Shown here: positions 1 to 7,193 of the stretch, piece by piece
How positions within the stretch are numbered: the first letter of the stretch is position 1
How the letters are laid out: the number at the start of each line of letters is the position of its first letter
From: Savagea sp.
GTDB lineage: Bacteria > Bacillota > Bacilli > Bacillales_A > Planococcaceae
Length of the DNA stretch: 11,271 nt
Assembly (NCBI GenBank): GCA_030146155.1
Contig: JASLCF010000095.1
Span: 1-11,271, forward strand
Direction: 5' to 3'
Made by a program: the position numbers and the translations under genes
The notes under the pieces: model-generated
What the model saw: only the letters and a program-made list of their open reading frames with translations
Database searches by the model: none
Told to the model about the DNA's origin: nothing

Positions 1-62
1 AAGCGGCAGCTGACACGATTTAGTTCAAGCCACGCCCCTAGGCAAGCAAGGTCTGTTTGTGT
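1..62 (-). repeat. Truncated, diverged copy of the downstream repeat family, inverted
   Basis: Read on the minus strand, this stretch contains acaaacagaccttgcttg followed by a ggcgtggcttgaac-like segment. It lines up with acaaacactttgcttg and ggcatcgactcaagc of the repeat copy at 11224-11260. The match is patchy, so homology is an inference. No coding region is supported here, and the copy presumably continues upstream of the window. Confidence 0.35.
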
Positions 63-145
63 AGCGACTAAACAGCCCACACGAGCTACACTTAAAAAAT
101 AAATCACAAAAAATTCAAAAACAAACAAATAGTTTAGCCACAATG

Positions 146-160
146 ATGTAAACGGATACA
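146..160 (+). promoter_or_regulatory. cre-like CcpA binding site upstream of the ilvD promoter
   Basis: ATGTAAACGGATACA fits the degenerate Bacillus cre consensus WTGNAANCGNWNNCW at every position. Its centre lies about 88 bp upstream of the predicted transcription start. In Bacillus subtilis, CcpA activates the ilv-leu operon from a cre at almost the same distance (recalled knowledge), so an activating role linking carbon status to branched-chain amino acid synthesis is the natural inference. Binding is not shown by sequence alone. Confidence 0.6.
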
Positions 161-174
161 CAATTTAGAATTGT
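160..174. promoter_or_regulatory. Perfect inverted repeat, possible operator
   Basis: ACAATT-TAG-AATTGT is a perfect 6-bp inverted repeat with a 3-nt centre. It abuts the cre-like site and overlaps the first CodY-like site. AATT recurs at 162, 169, 178 and 188, so the region is an A/T-rich patch of phased AATT motifs. It could be an operator or part of an overlapping CodY site cluster; no specific regulator is assigned. Confidence 0.3.
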
Positions 175-183
175 CAGAATTAA
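169..183 (+). promoter_or_regulatory. CodY-like site, upstream of the -35
   Basis: AATTGTCAGAATTAA matches the CodY consensus AATTTTCWGAAAATT at 10 of 15 positions, including the TC-A-GAA core. It lies about 60-70 bp upstream of the predicted start. CodY represses ilv-leu promoters in Bacillales when isoleucine, leucine, valine and GTP are plentiful, so a site is expected here. The match alone is weak. Confidence 0.35.
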
Positions 184-205
184 TAAAAATTAACACAATA
201 ACCTG

Positions 206-234
206 TTGACGTTCCTTACAAAACAATATATGAT
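206..234 (+). promoter_or_regulatory. Sigma-A-type promoter for ilvD and the operon
   Basis: The -35 TTGACG (206-211) and -10 TATGAT (229-234) each differ from consensus at one position and are separated by an ideal 17-nt spacer. Transcription should start near 239-242, giving an untranslated leader of about 80 nt before ilvD. No hairpin resembling a T-box or other riboswitch is evident in that leader. This is the only strong promoter seen in the window and probably drives the whole operon. Confidence 0.8.
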
Positions 235-260
235 AGTCACTAATCTATTTTAATTATTTG

Positions 261-275
261 ATTTGTCTGACGATT
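261..275 (+). promoter_or_regulatory. Second CodY-like site, inside the ilvD leader
   Basis: ATTTGTCTGACGATT agrees with the CodY consensus at 11 of 15 positions. It falls about 20-35 nt downstream of the predicted start, where a bound repressor could block elongating polymerase. In an A/T-rich leader, chance matches of this quality are common, so this is tentative. Confidence 0.3.
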
Positions 276-322
276 TAGATAATGATGAGAATTAAAACTA
301 TTAGGCAGTAGGAGAGAATGAT

Positions 323-1990
323 ATGCGTAGTGATATGATAAAAAAAGGAATCGATCGTGCACCTCACCGTAGCTTACTCTACGCAACGGGTGTTAAAACA
401 AAAGACTTAGAGAAACCATTTATTGGCGTCTGTAACTCTTACATCGATATTATTCCAGGACACAAACATTTGAATATTTTTGCTGAAATTGTCAAAGAGG
501 CGATTTGGGAAGCAGGCGGCGTACCGTTTGAATTCAATACAATTGGTGTCGATGACGGAATTGCAATGGGTCATATCGGAATGCGCTATTCATTACCAAG
601 TCGAGAGCTCATCGCTGATTCAGCTGAAACAGTCATCAATGCGCACTGGTTTGACGGAGTCTTCTACATTCCAAACTGTGACAAAATTACACCAGGCATG
701 CTGATGGCAGCGGTAAGAACGAACGTACCTTCTGTATTCGTCTCAGGCGGACCAATGGAAGCGGGCGTTTCAGCCAAAGGAGAAGCTTTATCTCTTACTT
801 CAGTATTTGAAGGTGTCGGTGCTTATAAATCAGGAAAAATGACAGCAGAAGAATTACTCGATATTGAAAACAATGCATGTCCAACATGTGGTTCATGTTC
901 AGGGATGTTCACAGCAAACTCAATGAACAGCTTGATGGAAATGTTAGGAGTTACACTTCCAGGAAATGGAACAATTGTAGCGACAAGTGATGAGCGTCAT
1001 AAACTCATTAAAGAAGCAGCGAAACAATTGATTCGTATGGTCAAAGAAGATGTAAAACCACGTGATATCGTTACAAAAGAAGCGATTGATGATGCTTTTG
1101 CACTCGATATGGCAATGGGGGGTTCAACAAACACCGTATTGCATACATTAGCGATTGCGCATGAAGCAGAGATTCCATACGATGTGCGAGACATCAACAC
1201 AGTTGCAGAACGCGTACCGTATTTATCGAAGATTATGCCTGCATCGGACGTCTCAATGGATGATGTATTCAAAGCAGGTGGCGTCAGTGCCATCATTAAT
1301 GAATTAACTAAAATTCCAGGTGCAATTCATCCCGACCGGATTACAATTACAGGTCAAACAATTGGTGAAGATGTAGCACCTTACGAAATTAAAAATACAG
1401 AAGTCATTCGTACAAAAGATAATCCACATAGTAAAGTCGGCGGTTTATCCGTACTATTCGGTAATATTGCCCCTGACGGTGGTGTGATCAAGGTTGGAGC
1501 GGTTGATCCTTCTATTCAAACTTTTGAAGGAGAAGCCATTGTTTTTGAATCACAGGAAGAAGCACAAGCAAGAATTGATGACGGAACAGTTCGAGAAGGA
1601 CATGTGGTTGTCATTCGCTATGAAGGACCAAAAGGTGGACCTGGAATGCCAGAAATGCTTGCCCCAACGTCTGCGATTATGGGACGTGGTTTAGGGACAA
1701 AAGTGGCACTCATAACAGATGGTCGCTTCTCAGGAGCTTCACGTGGAATCTCTATCGGACATATTTCGCCAGAAGCAGCAGATGGTGGTCCAATTGCATT
1801 GGTAGAGAATGGGGATATCATTTCAATTGATTTACCTAATCGTACAATCAACTTACTTGTAGATGATGAAACGTTAGCACAACGTCGTCAACAATTGAAA
1901 CCATTTGAAGCAAAAATTAAAAAAGGATGGCTCGCTCGTTATTCAGCACTCGTTACTAGTGCATCAACAGGCGGCGTCATGAAAATCTAA
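323..1990 (+). CDS. ilvD: Dihydroxy-acid dehydratase
   Basis: Dehydrates 2,3-dihydroxyisovalerate and 2,3-dihydroxy-3-methylvalerate to the 2-keto acids that precede valine/leucine and isoleucine; cytoplasmic Fe-S enzyme. At 555 residues it is full length for the family. Visible motifs are VDDGIAMGH (76-84), the signature CDKITPG with Cys119 (119-125), CPTCGSCSG with Cys186, Cys189 and Cys192, and the C-terminal GRFSG with Ser470 (467-471). Cys119 and Cys192 correspond to two cluster ligands of the family. Near residue 45 it has PGH, as in the Escherichia coli type, rather than the PCN of plant and mycobacterial [2Fe-2S] enzymes, so the cluster type is left open. The start at 323 is set by AGGAG at 310-314, 8 nt upstream; the ATG at 318 is out of frame. 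It is first in the operon and precedes the T-box, so it is not subject to T-box control. No terminator follows other than that of the T-box. Confidence 0.97.
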   Translation: MRSDMIKKGIDRAPHRSLLYATGVKTKDLEKPFIGVCNSYIDIIPGHKHLNIFAEIVKEAIWEAGGVPFEFNTIGVDDGIAMGHIGMRYSLPSRELIADSAETVINAHWFDGVFYIPNCDKITPGMLMAAVRTNVPSVFVSGGPMEAGVSAKGEALSLTSVFEGVGAYKSGKMTAEELLDIENNACPTCGSCSGMFTANSMNSLMEMLGVTLPGNGTIVATSDERHKLIKEAAKQLIRMVKEDVKPRDIVTKEAIDDAFALDMAMGGSTNTVLHTLAIAHEAEIPYDVRDINTVAERVPYLSKIMPASDVSMDDVFKAGGVSAIINELTKIPGAIHPDRITITGQTIGEDVAPYEIKNTEVIRTKDNPHSKVGGLSVLFGNIAPDGGVIKVGAVDPSIQTFEGEAIVFESQEEAQARIDDGTVREGHVVVIRYEGPKGGPGMPEMLAPTSAIMGRGLGTKVALITDGRFSGASRGISIGHISPEAADGGPIALVENGDIISIDLPNRTINLLVDDETLAQRRQQLKPFEAKIKKGWLARYSALVTSASTGGVMKI

Positions 1991-1997
1991 TAAATAA

Positions 1998-2277
1998 TTC
2001 GTAGATGAGGTTAAAGGAAATCGAATGCCATTTTCAGAGAGCTAAGGGTTGGTGAGACTTAGCATTGGTCCGATTTGCGACATCCCCTCGGAGTGATTTA
2101 CTGAACGTCTTTGACTCAGGTAAATCCGGGCATCCATCAAGATGCTCGTTAACAAAAAGGAATGGCAAATACATTCCAATTGAGGCGACATTCGTCGTGA
2201 ACTAGGGTGGTACCATGAAAGCTTTTTCATCCCTATGTAAAGAAGTCTTCTTTACGTAGGATGAAAAGGCTTTTTTT
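1998..2277 (+). promoter_or_regulatory. T-box riboswitch leader controlling ilvB and downstream genes
   Basis: A complete transcriptional T-box can be read. In Stem I, 2007-2010 pair with 2086-2089, aaatcg 2018-2023 with cgattt 2071-2076, 2027-2030 with 2066-2069, and gctaag 2041-2046 with cttagc 2058-2063. The AG bulge AGAGAG (2036-2041) and an apical GGTTGGTG (2047-2054) are present. The specifier loop holds ATC at 2082-2084, in the context gac-ATC-c. A second hairpin pairs 2097-2104 with 2116-2124, with one bulged base; a third is cgggcatc 2127-2134 with gatgctcg 2141-2148. The T-box element is AGGGTGGTACC (2204-2214). In the antiterminator, AGGG 2204-2207 pairs with CCCT 2231-2234 and atgaaa 2215-2220 with tttcat 2225-2230, leaving the 7-nt TGGTACC bulge. 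TGGT would pair with the 3' end (ACCA) of an uncharged tRNA with discriminator A73. Uncharged tRNA therefore permits read-through into ilvB. AUC suggests tRNA-Ile; the base after it is C rather than the usual A, so specificity is less certain than the T-box itself. Confidence 0.95.
2218..2277 (+). terminator. T-box terminator (attenuator) before ilvB
   Basis: The 5' arm 2218-2244 and 3' arm 2248-2273 form a long, almost fully paired hairpin (aaagctttttcat against atgaaaaggcttt, plus a paired gtaaagaa/ttctttac top). The 3' arm runs into a 7-T stretch at 2271-2277. The 5' arm shares CCCT and tttcat with the antiterminator, so the two structures exclude each other. When the sensed tRNA is charged, this hairpin also acts as the terminator of the ilvD transcript. 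Confidence 0.95.
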
Positions 2278-2317
2278 ATATCATATAAAAGAATTGCGAA
2301 AGCGAGGAGGAAAAGAA

Positions 2318-4057
2318 ATGAATGCAGAAGCAGAAAAAAGAGACACAATTGCAGTAAGAGAAACAACCGAACCGTATGATGGATCTGCAGTACTAATTGA
2401 CGCACTACAGAAGCAGGGCGTTGAAGTCATTTTCGGTTATCCGGGTGGTGCAGTACTTCCAATTTATGACGCGCTTTACAAAAATCCGATTCGCCATATT
2501 TTAACGCGTCATGAACAAGGAGCGATACACGCAGCAGAAGGCTATGCAAGAGTTTCAGGAAAGCCAGGAGTAGTCATTGCGACAAGTGGACCAGGAGCAA
2601 CTAACTTAGTAACAGGAATCACGGATGCAATGATGGATTCTTTACCATTAGTCGTCTTTACAGGACAAGTATCCAGTGCGGTAATTGGAACAGATGCTTT
2701 CCAAGAAGCGGATATCGTTGGGATTACTCAACCGATTACGAAACATAACTATCAAGTTCAAACAGTAGATGACTTACCAAGAATAGTTAGCGAAGCTTTC
2801 CATATCGCATCAACAGGACGTCCAGGGCCAGTGGTGGTCGATATTCCTAAAGATGTGGCAACCAATATTTTTACAGGAACAGAAGAAGATTTTCATCAAG
2901 AAGTCAATCTTCCAGGTTACCAACCAACTGTTCAACCGAATAAAAATCAAATTAAAAAGGCAATCGAGTTATTAGAACAAGCCGAAAAACCATTAATTTT
3001 AGTGGGAGCAGGAGTTTTACATGCGAAAGCTGCACCAGATTTTGTGAGATGGGTAGAAGAAACGAACTTACCAGTCACCAGTACACTTCTTGGACTAGGA
3101 GCAATGCCGGGAGATCACCCTCAATTTTTAGGAATGGCGGGTATGCACGGTTCGTATACTTCCAATATGGCGATTAGTGAATGTGATGTCCTTTTAAATA
3201 TTGGTGCTCGATTTGATGATCGTTTAACAGGTAATTTAGATGTCTTTGCACCACATGCTCGTGTCATTCATGTCGATATTGATCCAGCAGAAGTAGGGAA
3301 AAACGTACCGACAGAGGTACCTATTGTAGGAGACGCAAAACGAGCAATTGAATCGTTTGCCAACCATACATTTAACTTCAAGGACTTTAGTGCATGGTCA
3401 ACTTCTTTACAGGAAAGAAAAGAAGAATATCCTTTCTGGTATAACGAAGACGCATCCTACATCTTGCCGCAACAAGCACTTGAAATGATTCATGAAGTCA
3501 CAAAAGGTGATGCAATCGTTGCAACAGATGTTGGACAACATCAGATGTGGACGGCACAATACTATCGCTTAAATCATCCAGATAGTTGGATTACCTCAGG
3601 TGGGTTAGGAACCATGGGCTTTGGTTTCCCAGCGGCAATTGGTGCTCAAATTGCAAAACCAGATCGCACGGTTGTTGCAGTAGTAGGAGATGCAGGTTTC
3701 CAAATGACTGCCCAAGAGCTTTCATTATTACAAGAATTCCGTTTCCCAGTAAAAATCGTCATCTTAAATAACGGGGCACTGGGTATGGTTCGTCAGTGGC
3801 AAGAAGAATTTTACAATGAAAGATATTCCCAATCACTCATCCAAGTTCAGCCTGATTTTGTCAAATTAGGTGAAGCTTATCAAATACCTTCTTATCGTGT
3901 AGATACGCTAGAAGAAGCACGACGAGTTTTTGAAGAAACCTTAACAAATGATGAGCCTGTGTTAATTGACTGTCGTGTGAAACAAATGGAAAACGTTACA
4001 CCGATGGTTGCACCAGGAGCAGGATTACATGAAATGATTGGGGTGAAACGCGTATGA
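2318..4057 (+). CDS. ilvB: Acetohydroxyacid (acetolactate) synthase, large catalytic subunit
   Basis: Condenses two pyruvates to 2-acetolactate, or pyruvate with 2-ketobutyrate to 2-aceto-2-hydroxybutyrate, using thiamine diphosphate, Mg and FAD: the first common step of the pathway. 579 residues from the chosen start. N-terminal TPP-binding domain roughly 24-190 with catalytic Glu66 in RHEQGA, central FAD-contacting domain about 210-345, C-terminal TPP domain about 395-545 with the metal-diphosphate motif GDAGFQM (457-463) ending in NN (484-485). GMVRQWQEEFY is typical of anabolic AHAS. The reading frame is open from ATG 2261, but that codon lies inside the terminator hairpin and has no ribosome binding site. 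AGGAGG at 2305-2310, 7 nt before ATG 2318, decides the start. The stop overlaps the ilvH start (ATGA), which should couple translation of the two subunits. Confidence 0.97.
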   Translation: MNAEAEKRDTIAVRETTEPYDGSAVLIDALQKQGVEVIFGYPGGAVLPIYDALYKNPIRHILTRHEQGAIHAAEGYARVSGKPGVVIATSGPGATNLVTGITDAMMDSLPLVVFTGQVSSAVIGTDAFQEADIVGITQPITKHNYQVQTVDDLPRIVSEAFHIASTGRPGPVVVDIPKDVATNIFTGTEEDFHQEVNLPGYQPTVQPNKNQIKKAIELLEQAEKPLILVGAGVLHAKAAPDFVRWVEETNLPVTSTLLGLGAMPGDHPQFLGMAGMHGSYTSNMAISECDVLLNIGARFDDRLTGNLDVFAPHARVIHVDIDPAEVGKNVPTEVPIVGDAKRAIESFANHTFNFKDFSAWSTSLQERKEEYPFWYNEDASYILPQQALEMIHEVTKGDAIVATDVGQHQMWTAQYYRLNHPDSWITSGGLGTMGFGFPAAIGAQIAKPDRTVVAVVGDAGFQMTAQELSLLQEFRFPVKIVILNNGALGMVRQWQEEFYNERYSQSLIQVQPDFVKLGEAYQIPSYRVDTLEEARRVFEETLTNDEPVLIDCRVKQMENVTPMVAPGAGLHEMIGVKRV

Positions 4058-4569
4058 AACGAGTGATTACAGTAACTGTTATCAATCAAAGTGGTGTTTT
4101 AAATCGTGTGACCGGATTATTGATGAAGCGTCAATTCAATATTGAAAGCATTACAGTAGGTCATACGGAAAAGCCGGGCATGTCTAAAATGACATTTATC
4201 GTCAATGTAGAAGATGAAAGAAAAGTAGAACAAATCGTTAAACAACTTTCAAAACAAATTGATGTAATTACGGTGAAAGATATTACAGAAAAGGCAATTG
4301 TTTTACGTGAGTTAGCATTTGTCACTGTTGTCGCACCACCCCACTTAAGAAGTGAAATCAATGCAATTGTTGATCCATTCCGACCAATGATTGTCGACAG
4401 TGGAAAAAACGTTGTTACTTACCAAGTCACGGGTGAAATTCCAAAAGTAGAAGCTTTTATTAATCTAGTTAAACCATATGGTATCAAAGAGTTAACGCGA
4501 ACTGGAGCGACAGCTTTCGTCCGAGAGATGCAGCAAGTCGATGGTCCGCAATTATCTCTTTTACAATAA
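4054..4569 (+). CDS. ilvH: Acetohydroxyacid synthase, small regulatory subunit
   Basis: Regulatory partner of IlvB that raises its activity and in this family confers feedback inhibition by valine. At 171 residues it has the usual length of the longer small subunits. An N-terminal ACT domain (about 4-75) carries the effector-binding turn NQSGVL (11-16) with Gly14, followed by the strand MTFIV. A second conserved domain spans roughly 82-158 (the E..V.PFRPMIVD and TGATAFVRE regions). The start overlaps the ilvB stop by 4 bases, with a GGGGTG-like ribosome binding site inside the end of ilvB. Valine sensitivity is assumed from the family; no mutation known to abolish it is apparent. Confidence 0.96.
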   Translation: MKRVITVTVINQSGVLNRVTGLLMKRQFNIESITVGHTEKPGMSKMTFIVNVEDERKVEQIVKQLSKQIDVITVKDITEKAIVLRELAFVTVVAPPHLRSEINAIVDPFRPMIVDSGKNVVTYQVTGEIPKVEAFINLVKPYGIKELTRTGATAFVREMQQVDGPQLSLLQ

Positions 4570-4611
4570 ATGAAACAACAAAAAACAAACAACTATTAGG
4601 GGGAAATGAAT

Positions 4612-5604
4612 ATGGCTAAAATGTATTATAACCAAGATATCAACGAGGAAATGTTAAAGGATAAAAAAATCGCAATTATCGGGTACGGTTCACAAGGACA
4701 TGCGCATGCGCGTAACTTGAAAGACTCAGGTTTTGACGTCATTGTTGGTGTACGTCCTGGAAAATCTTTTGATCAAGCAAAAGAAGATGGTTTAGAAGTG
4801 ATGACAGTTAAAGAAGCTGCAGAAGCTGCAGATTTCGTTATGATTTTATTACCAGATGAGCGTCAAAAACAAGTGTACGAAGAAGAAATCAAAGATGCAT
4901 TAAAAGATGGCGATGCATTAGTATTTGCACATGGTTTCAACGTTCATTTCGGACAAATTACACCACCTGAAAACGTAGACGTATTTTTAGTTGCTCCAAA
5001 AGGACCTGGCCATTTAGTTCGTCGTACGTACGAAGCAGGCGCAGGCGTACCGGCATTATTTGCGGTATACCAAGATAAGACTGGAAATGCAAAAGAGATT
5101 GCACTGGCTTATGCAAAAGGAATTGGTTCAGCACGCGGTGGTGTACTCGAAACAACATTCGAAGAAGAAACAGTTACAGATTTATTCGGTGAGCAAGCTG
5201 TACTTTGCGGTGGAACAACTGCATTAGTAAAAGCTGGTTTCGAAACATTAGTTGAGGCAGGTTACCAACCAGAATTAGCTTACTTTGAAACATTACATGA
5301 ATTAAAATTAATCGTTGATTTAATGTACGAAGGCGGTTTATCAGGTATGCGTTACTCAATCTCTGACACAGCACAGTGGGGAGACTATGTAGCAGGTGAG
5401 CGTATCGTTACAGACACAACTAAAGCAGCAATGAAGAAATTATTAGATGAAATCCAAGATGGTACATTTGCAAAAGGATGGATCAAAGAGAACGAAACAG
5501 ATCGTCCAAAGTTCAATGCAATTACTGAATCAGAAGAAAAGCATCAAATTGAAGAAGTAGGTAAAAAACTTCGTGAAATGATGCCATTTATTAACCAAAA
5601 ATAA
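4612..5604 (+). CDS. ilvC: Ketol-acid reductoisomerase, class I
   Basis: Isomerises and reduces 2-acetolactate or 2-aceto-2-hydroxybutyrate to the 2,3-dihydroxy acids, using Mg and a nicotinamide cofactor. The 330-residue length is that of the short class I form. A Rossmann domain bears GYGSQG (24-29); the cofactor-specificity loop VGVRPGKS has Arg48 and Ser52, suggesting NADPH. The all-helical domain supplies the metal ligands Asp190, Glu194, Glu226 and Glu230; His107 and Ser251 of SISDTAQWGD complete the active site. An in-frame ATG at 4606 exists, but it is only 2 nt after AGGGGG (4598-4603), whereas ATG 4612 has an 8-nt spacing, so MAKMYYN is preferred. The 42-nt gap after ilvH and the 33-nt gap before leuA hold no hairpin that I can see, unlike B. 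subtilis where (from memory) a stem-loop after ilvC stabilises that mRNA segment. Confidence 0.97.
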   Translation: MAKMYYNQDINEEMLKDKKIAIIGYGSQGHAHARNLKDSGFDVIVGVRPGKSFDQAKEDGLEVMTVKEAAEAADFVMILLPDERQKQVYEEEIKDALKDGDALVFAHGFNVHFGQITPPENVDVFLVAPKGPGHLVRRTYEAGAGVPALFAVYQDKTGNAKEIALAYAKGIGSARGGVLETTFEEETVTDLFGEQAVLCGGTTALVKAGFETLVEAGYQPELAYFETLHELKLIVDLMYEGGLSGMRYSISDTAQWGDYVAGERIVTDTTKAAMKKLLDEIQDGTFAKGWIKENETDRPKFNAITESEEKHQIEEVGKKLREMMPFINQK

Positions 5605-5637
5605 ACCAATCAAAAAATCGAATGAAGGGGTGGCGAG

Positions 5638-7182
5638 ATGAGAAAAATCGACATATTTGACACGACACTAAGAGACGGAGAGCAATCGGCAGGCATCAAC
5701 TTAAACACACAAGAGAAACTAGAGATTGCGAAACAACTCGAAAAATTCGGAATGACGATTATCGAGGCAGGATTTCCTGCTTCGTCACCCGGAGATTTCG
5801 ATGCAGTCAATCGGATTGCAAAAACAGTAAAAAATTCAATCGTAACGGGCTTGGCTCGTTCGGTTCAAAGAGATATCGACATTTCATGGGATGCACTTAA
5901 AGATGGAGTAGAACCTCATTTACACGTATTTTTAGCAACAAGTCCAATTCACATGCAATATAAATTAAAAATGGATCCTGAAACAGTGATTGAAAAAGCT
6001 GTAGAAGCTGTGAAATATGCGAAAAAGTTTTTCCCATTAGTTCAATTTTCAGCAGAAGATGCTTCACGTTCAGATTTAGATTTCTTGACACGTATTGTCG
6101 GAGAAGTGATTGAAGCGGGGGCAACGACAGTGAACTTACCAGATACAGTCGGTTATGCTACACCGCAAGAATACGGAGCAATGTTCCGCTATATCAAAGA
6201 AAATGCAAAAGGAGCAGACCGTATTAAATTATCTTGTCATTGTCATGATGATTTAGGCCTTGCTGTTGCTAACTCCATTGCAGCTGTAGAAAATGGAGCT
6301 GAACAAGTTGAAGGAACAATTAATGGAATTGGAGAACGGGCAGGTAACGCAGCACTTGAAGAAATAGCTGTTGCCATGCATATTCGTGGTGATTTTTATC
6401 AAACTGAAACAGGTATTCATTTAAAAGAAACAAAAAAATTAAGCCAAATGGTGAGTCGTTTAACAGGAGTGGTCATTCAACCGAATAAAGCAGTTGTCGG
6501 ACGCAATGCATTTGCTCATGAATCGGGTATTCACCAAGATGGCATGTTAAAAAATCGTGAGACCTATGAGATTATTACACCAGAATTAATCGGTGCAAAA
6601 GATGAGCCACTTGCTTTAGGTAAGCACTCTGGACGTCACGCATTTAAAGATCGTGCGGTATCGATGGGCTTTGAATTGAACGATGAACAATTGAATGCTG
6701 CATTTGCAAAATTTAAAGATTTAGCAGATCGTAAAAAAGAAATTACAGAAGATGATTTATTCGTTTTATTTACTAACCAACAGACGAAAAATACGGATTT
6801 ACCAATGTATCAGCTTCAACAAACAAGAGTAGAGTATAAAGACAATAAGCCAGTAGCAACGATTACAGCACAAACACCTGAAGGCGAAACGGTAACGGTA
6901 GAATCAAGTGGAGGTGGATCAGTAGAAGCCATCTTTAATACACTTGAAAAATTAGTCGATGGTGAGGTGCACATCTTAGATTACCGAGTGACTTCAGTAG
7001 GTAAAGGCCGAGATGCGTTAGGAGAAGCGGTTATTAATTTGTCAGTAGATGACGAAAAGGTAACGGGACGTGATGTAGCACAAGATGTTTTACAAGCATC
7101 TGCGAAAGCATATATCAACGCAATCAATCGCCGCATTATGCGAAAACATATGAAGAGACAACAAGCAGCAATGGCAGAATAG
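5638..7182 (+). CDS. leuA: 2-Isopropylmalate synthase
   Basis: First committed step of leucine synthesis: condenses acetyl-CoA with 2-ketoisovalerate to 2-isopropylmalate. 514 residues, a full-length bacterial type. The N-terminal TIM barrel contains DTTLRDGEQS (8-17), with metal ligand Asp13 next to Arg12, and HCHDDLG with ligands His201 and His203. GTINGIGERAGN provides Asn237. A linker region of roughly 290-380 (NAFAHESGIHQDG, LGKHSGRHAF) leads to the C-terminal LeuA dimer/regulatory domain at about 390-500, with GGGSVEAIFNTLEKLV and a DALGEA segment. This domain binds leucine in the family, so feedback inhibition is expected. The ribosome binding site AAGGGG lies at 5625-5630, 7 nt before the ATG. 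The stop is 11 nt before leuB. It sits third in the leucine route by operon order but acts first in the reaction sequence. Confidence 0.97.
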   Translation: MRKIDIFDTTLRDGEQSAGINLNTQEKLEIAKQLEKFGMTIIEAGFPASSPGDFDAVNRIAKTVKNSIVTGLARSVQRDIDISWDALKDGVEPHLHVFLATSPIHMQYKLKMDPETVIEKAVEAVKYAKKFFPLVQFSAEDASRSDLDFLTRIVGEVIEAGATTVNLPDTVGYATPQEYGAMFRYIKENAKGADRIKLSCHCHDDLGLAVANSIAAVENGAEQVEGTINGIGERAGNAALEEIAVAMHIRGDFYQTETGIHLKETKKLSQMVSRLTGVVIQPNKAVVGRNAFAHESGIHQDGMLKNRETYEIITPELIGAKDEPLALGKHSGRHAFKDRAVSMGFELNDEQLNAAFAKFKDLADRKKEITEDDLFVLFTNQQTKNTDLPMYQLQQTRVEYKDNKPVATITAQTPEGETVTVESSGGGSVEAIFNTLEKLVDGEVHILDYRVTSVGKGRDALGEAVINLSVDDEKVTGRDVAQDVLQASAKAYINAINRRIMRKHMKRQQAAMAE

Positions 7183-7193
7183 GGGGAGCAAGG

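Noticed and set aside
997..1296. Minus-strand reading frames inside ilvD and the other biosynthetic genes
   Set aside because: They are antisense shadows of intact, strongly conserved genes, without ribosome binding sites or recognisable products.
1895..1923. Possible internal promoter at the 3' end of ilvD (TTGAAA, 17 nt, TAAAAA)
   Set aside because: The -10 is poor and the sequence lies in coding DNA under protein constraint. No supporting site accompanies it, so it is only worth testing if a start is mapped there.
2029..2043. CodY-like sequence CATTTTCAGAGAGCT in the ilvB leader
   Set aside because: It matches the consensus at 11 of 15 positions but lies within T-box Stem I and includes the conserved AGAGAG bulge, which fully explains it.
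5605..5637. Search for an ilvC-leuA hairpin like the one recalled in B. subtilis
   Set aside because: The 33-nt gap is A-rich and shows only the leuA ribosome binding site; no stable stem could be drawn.
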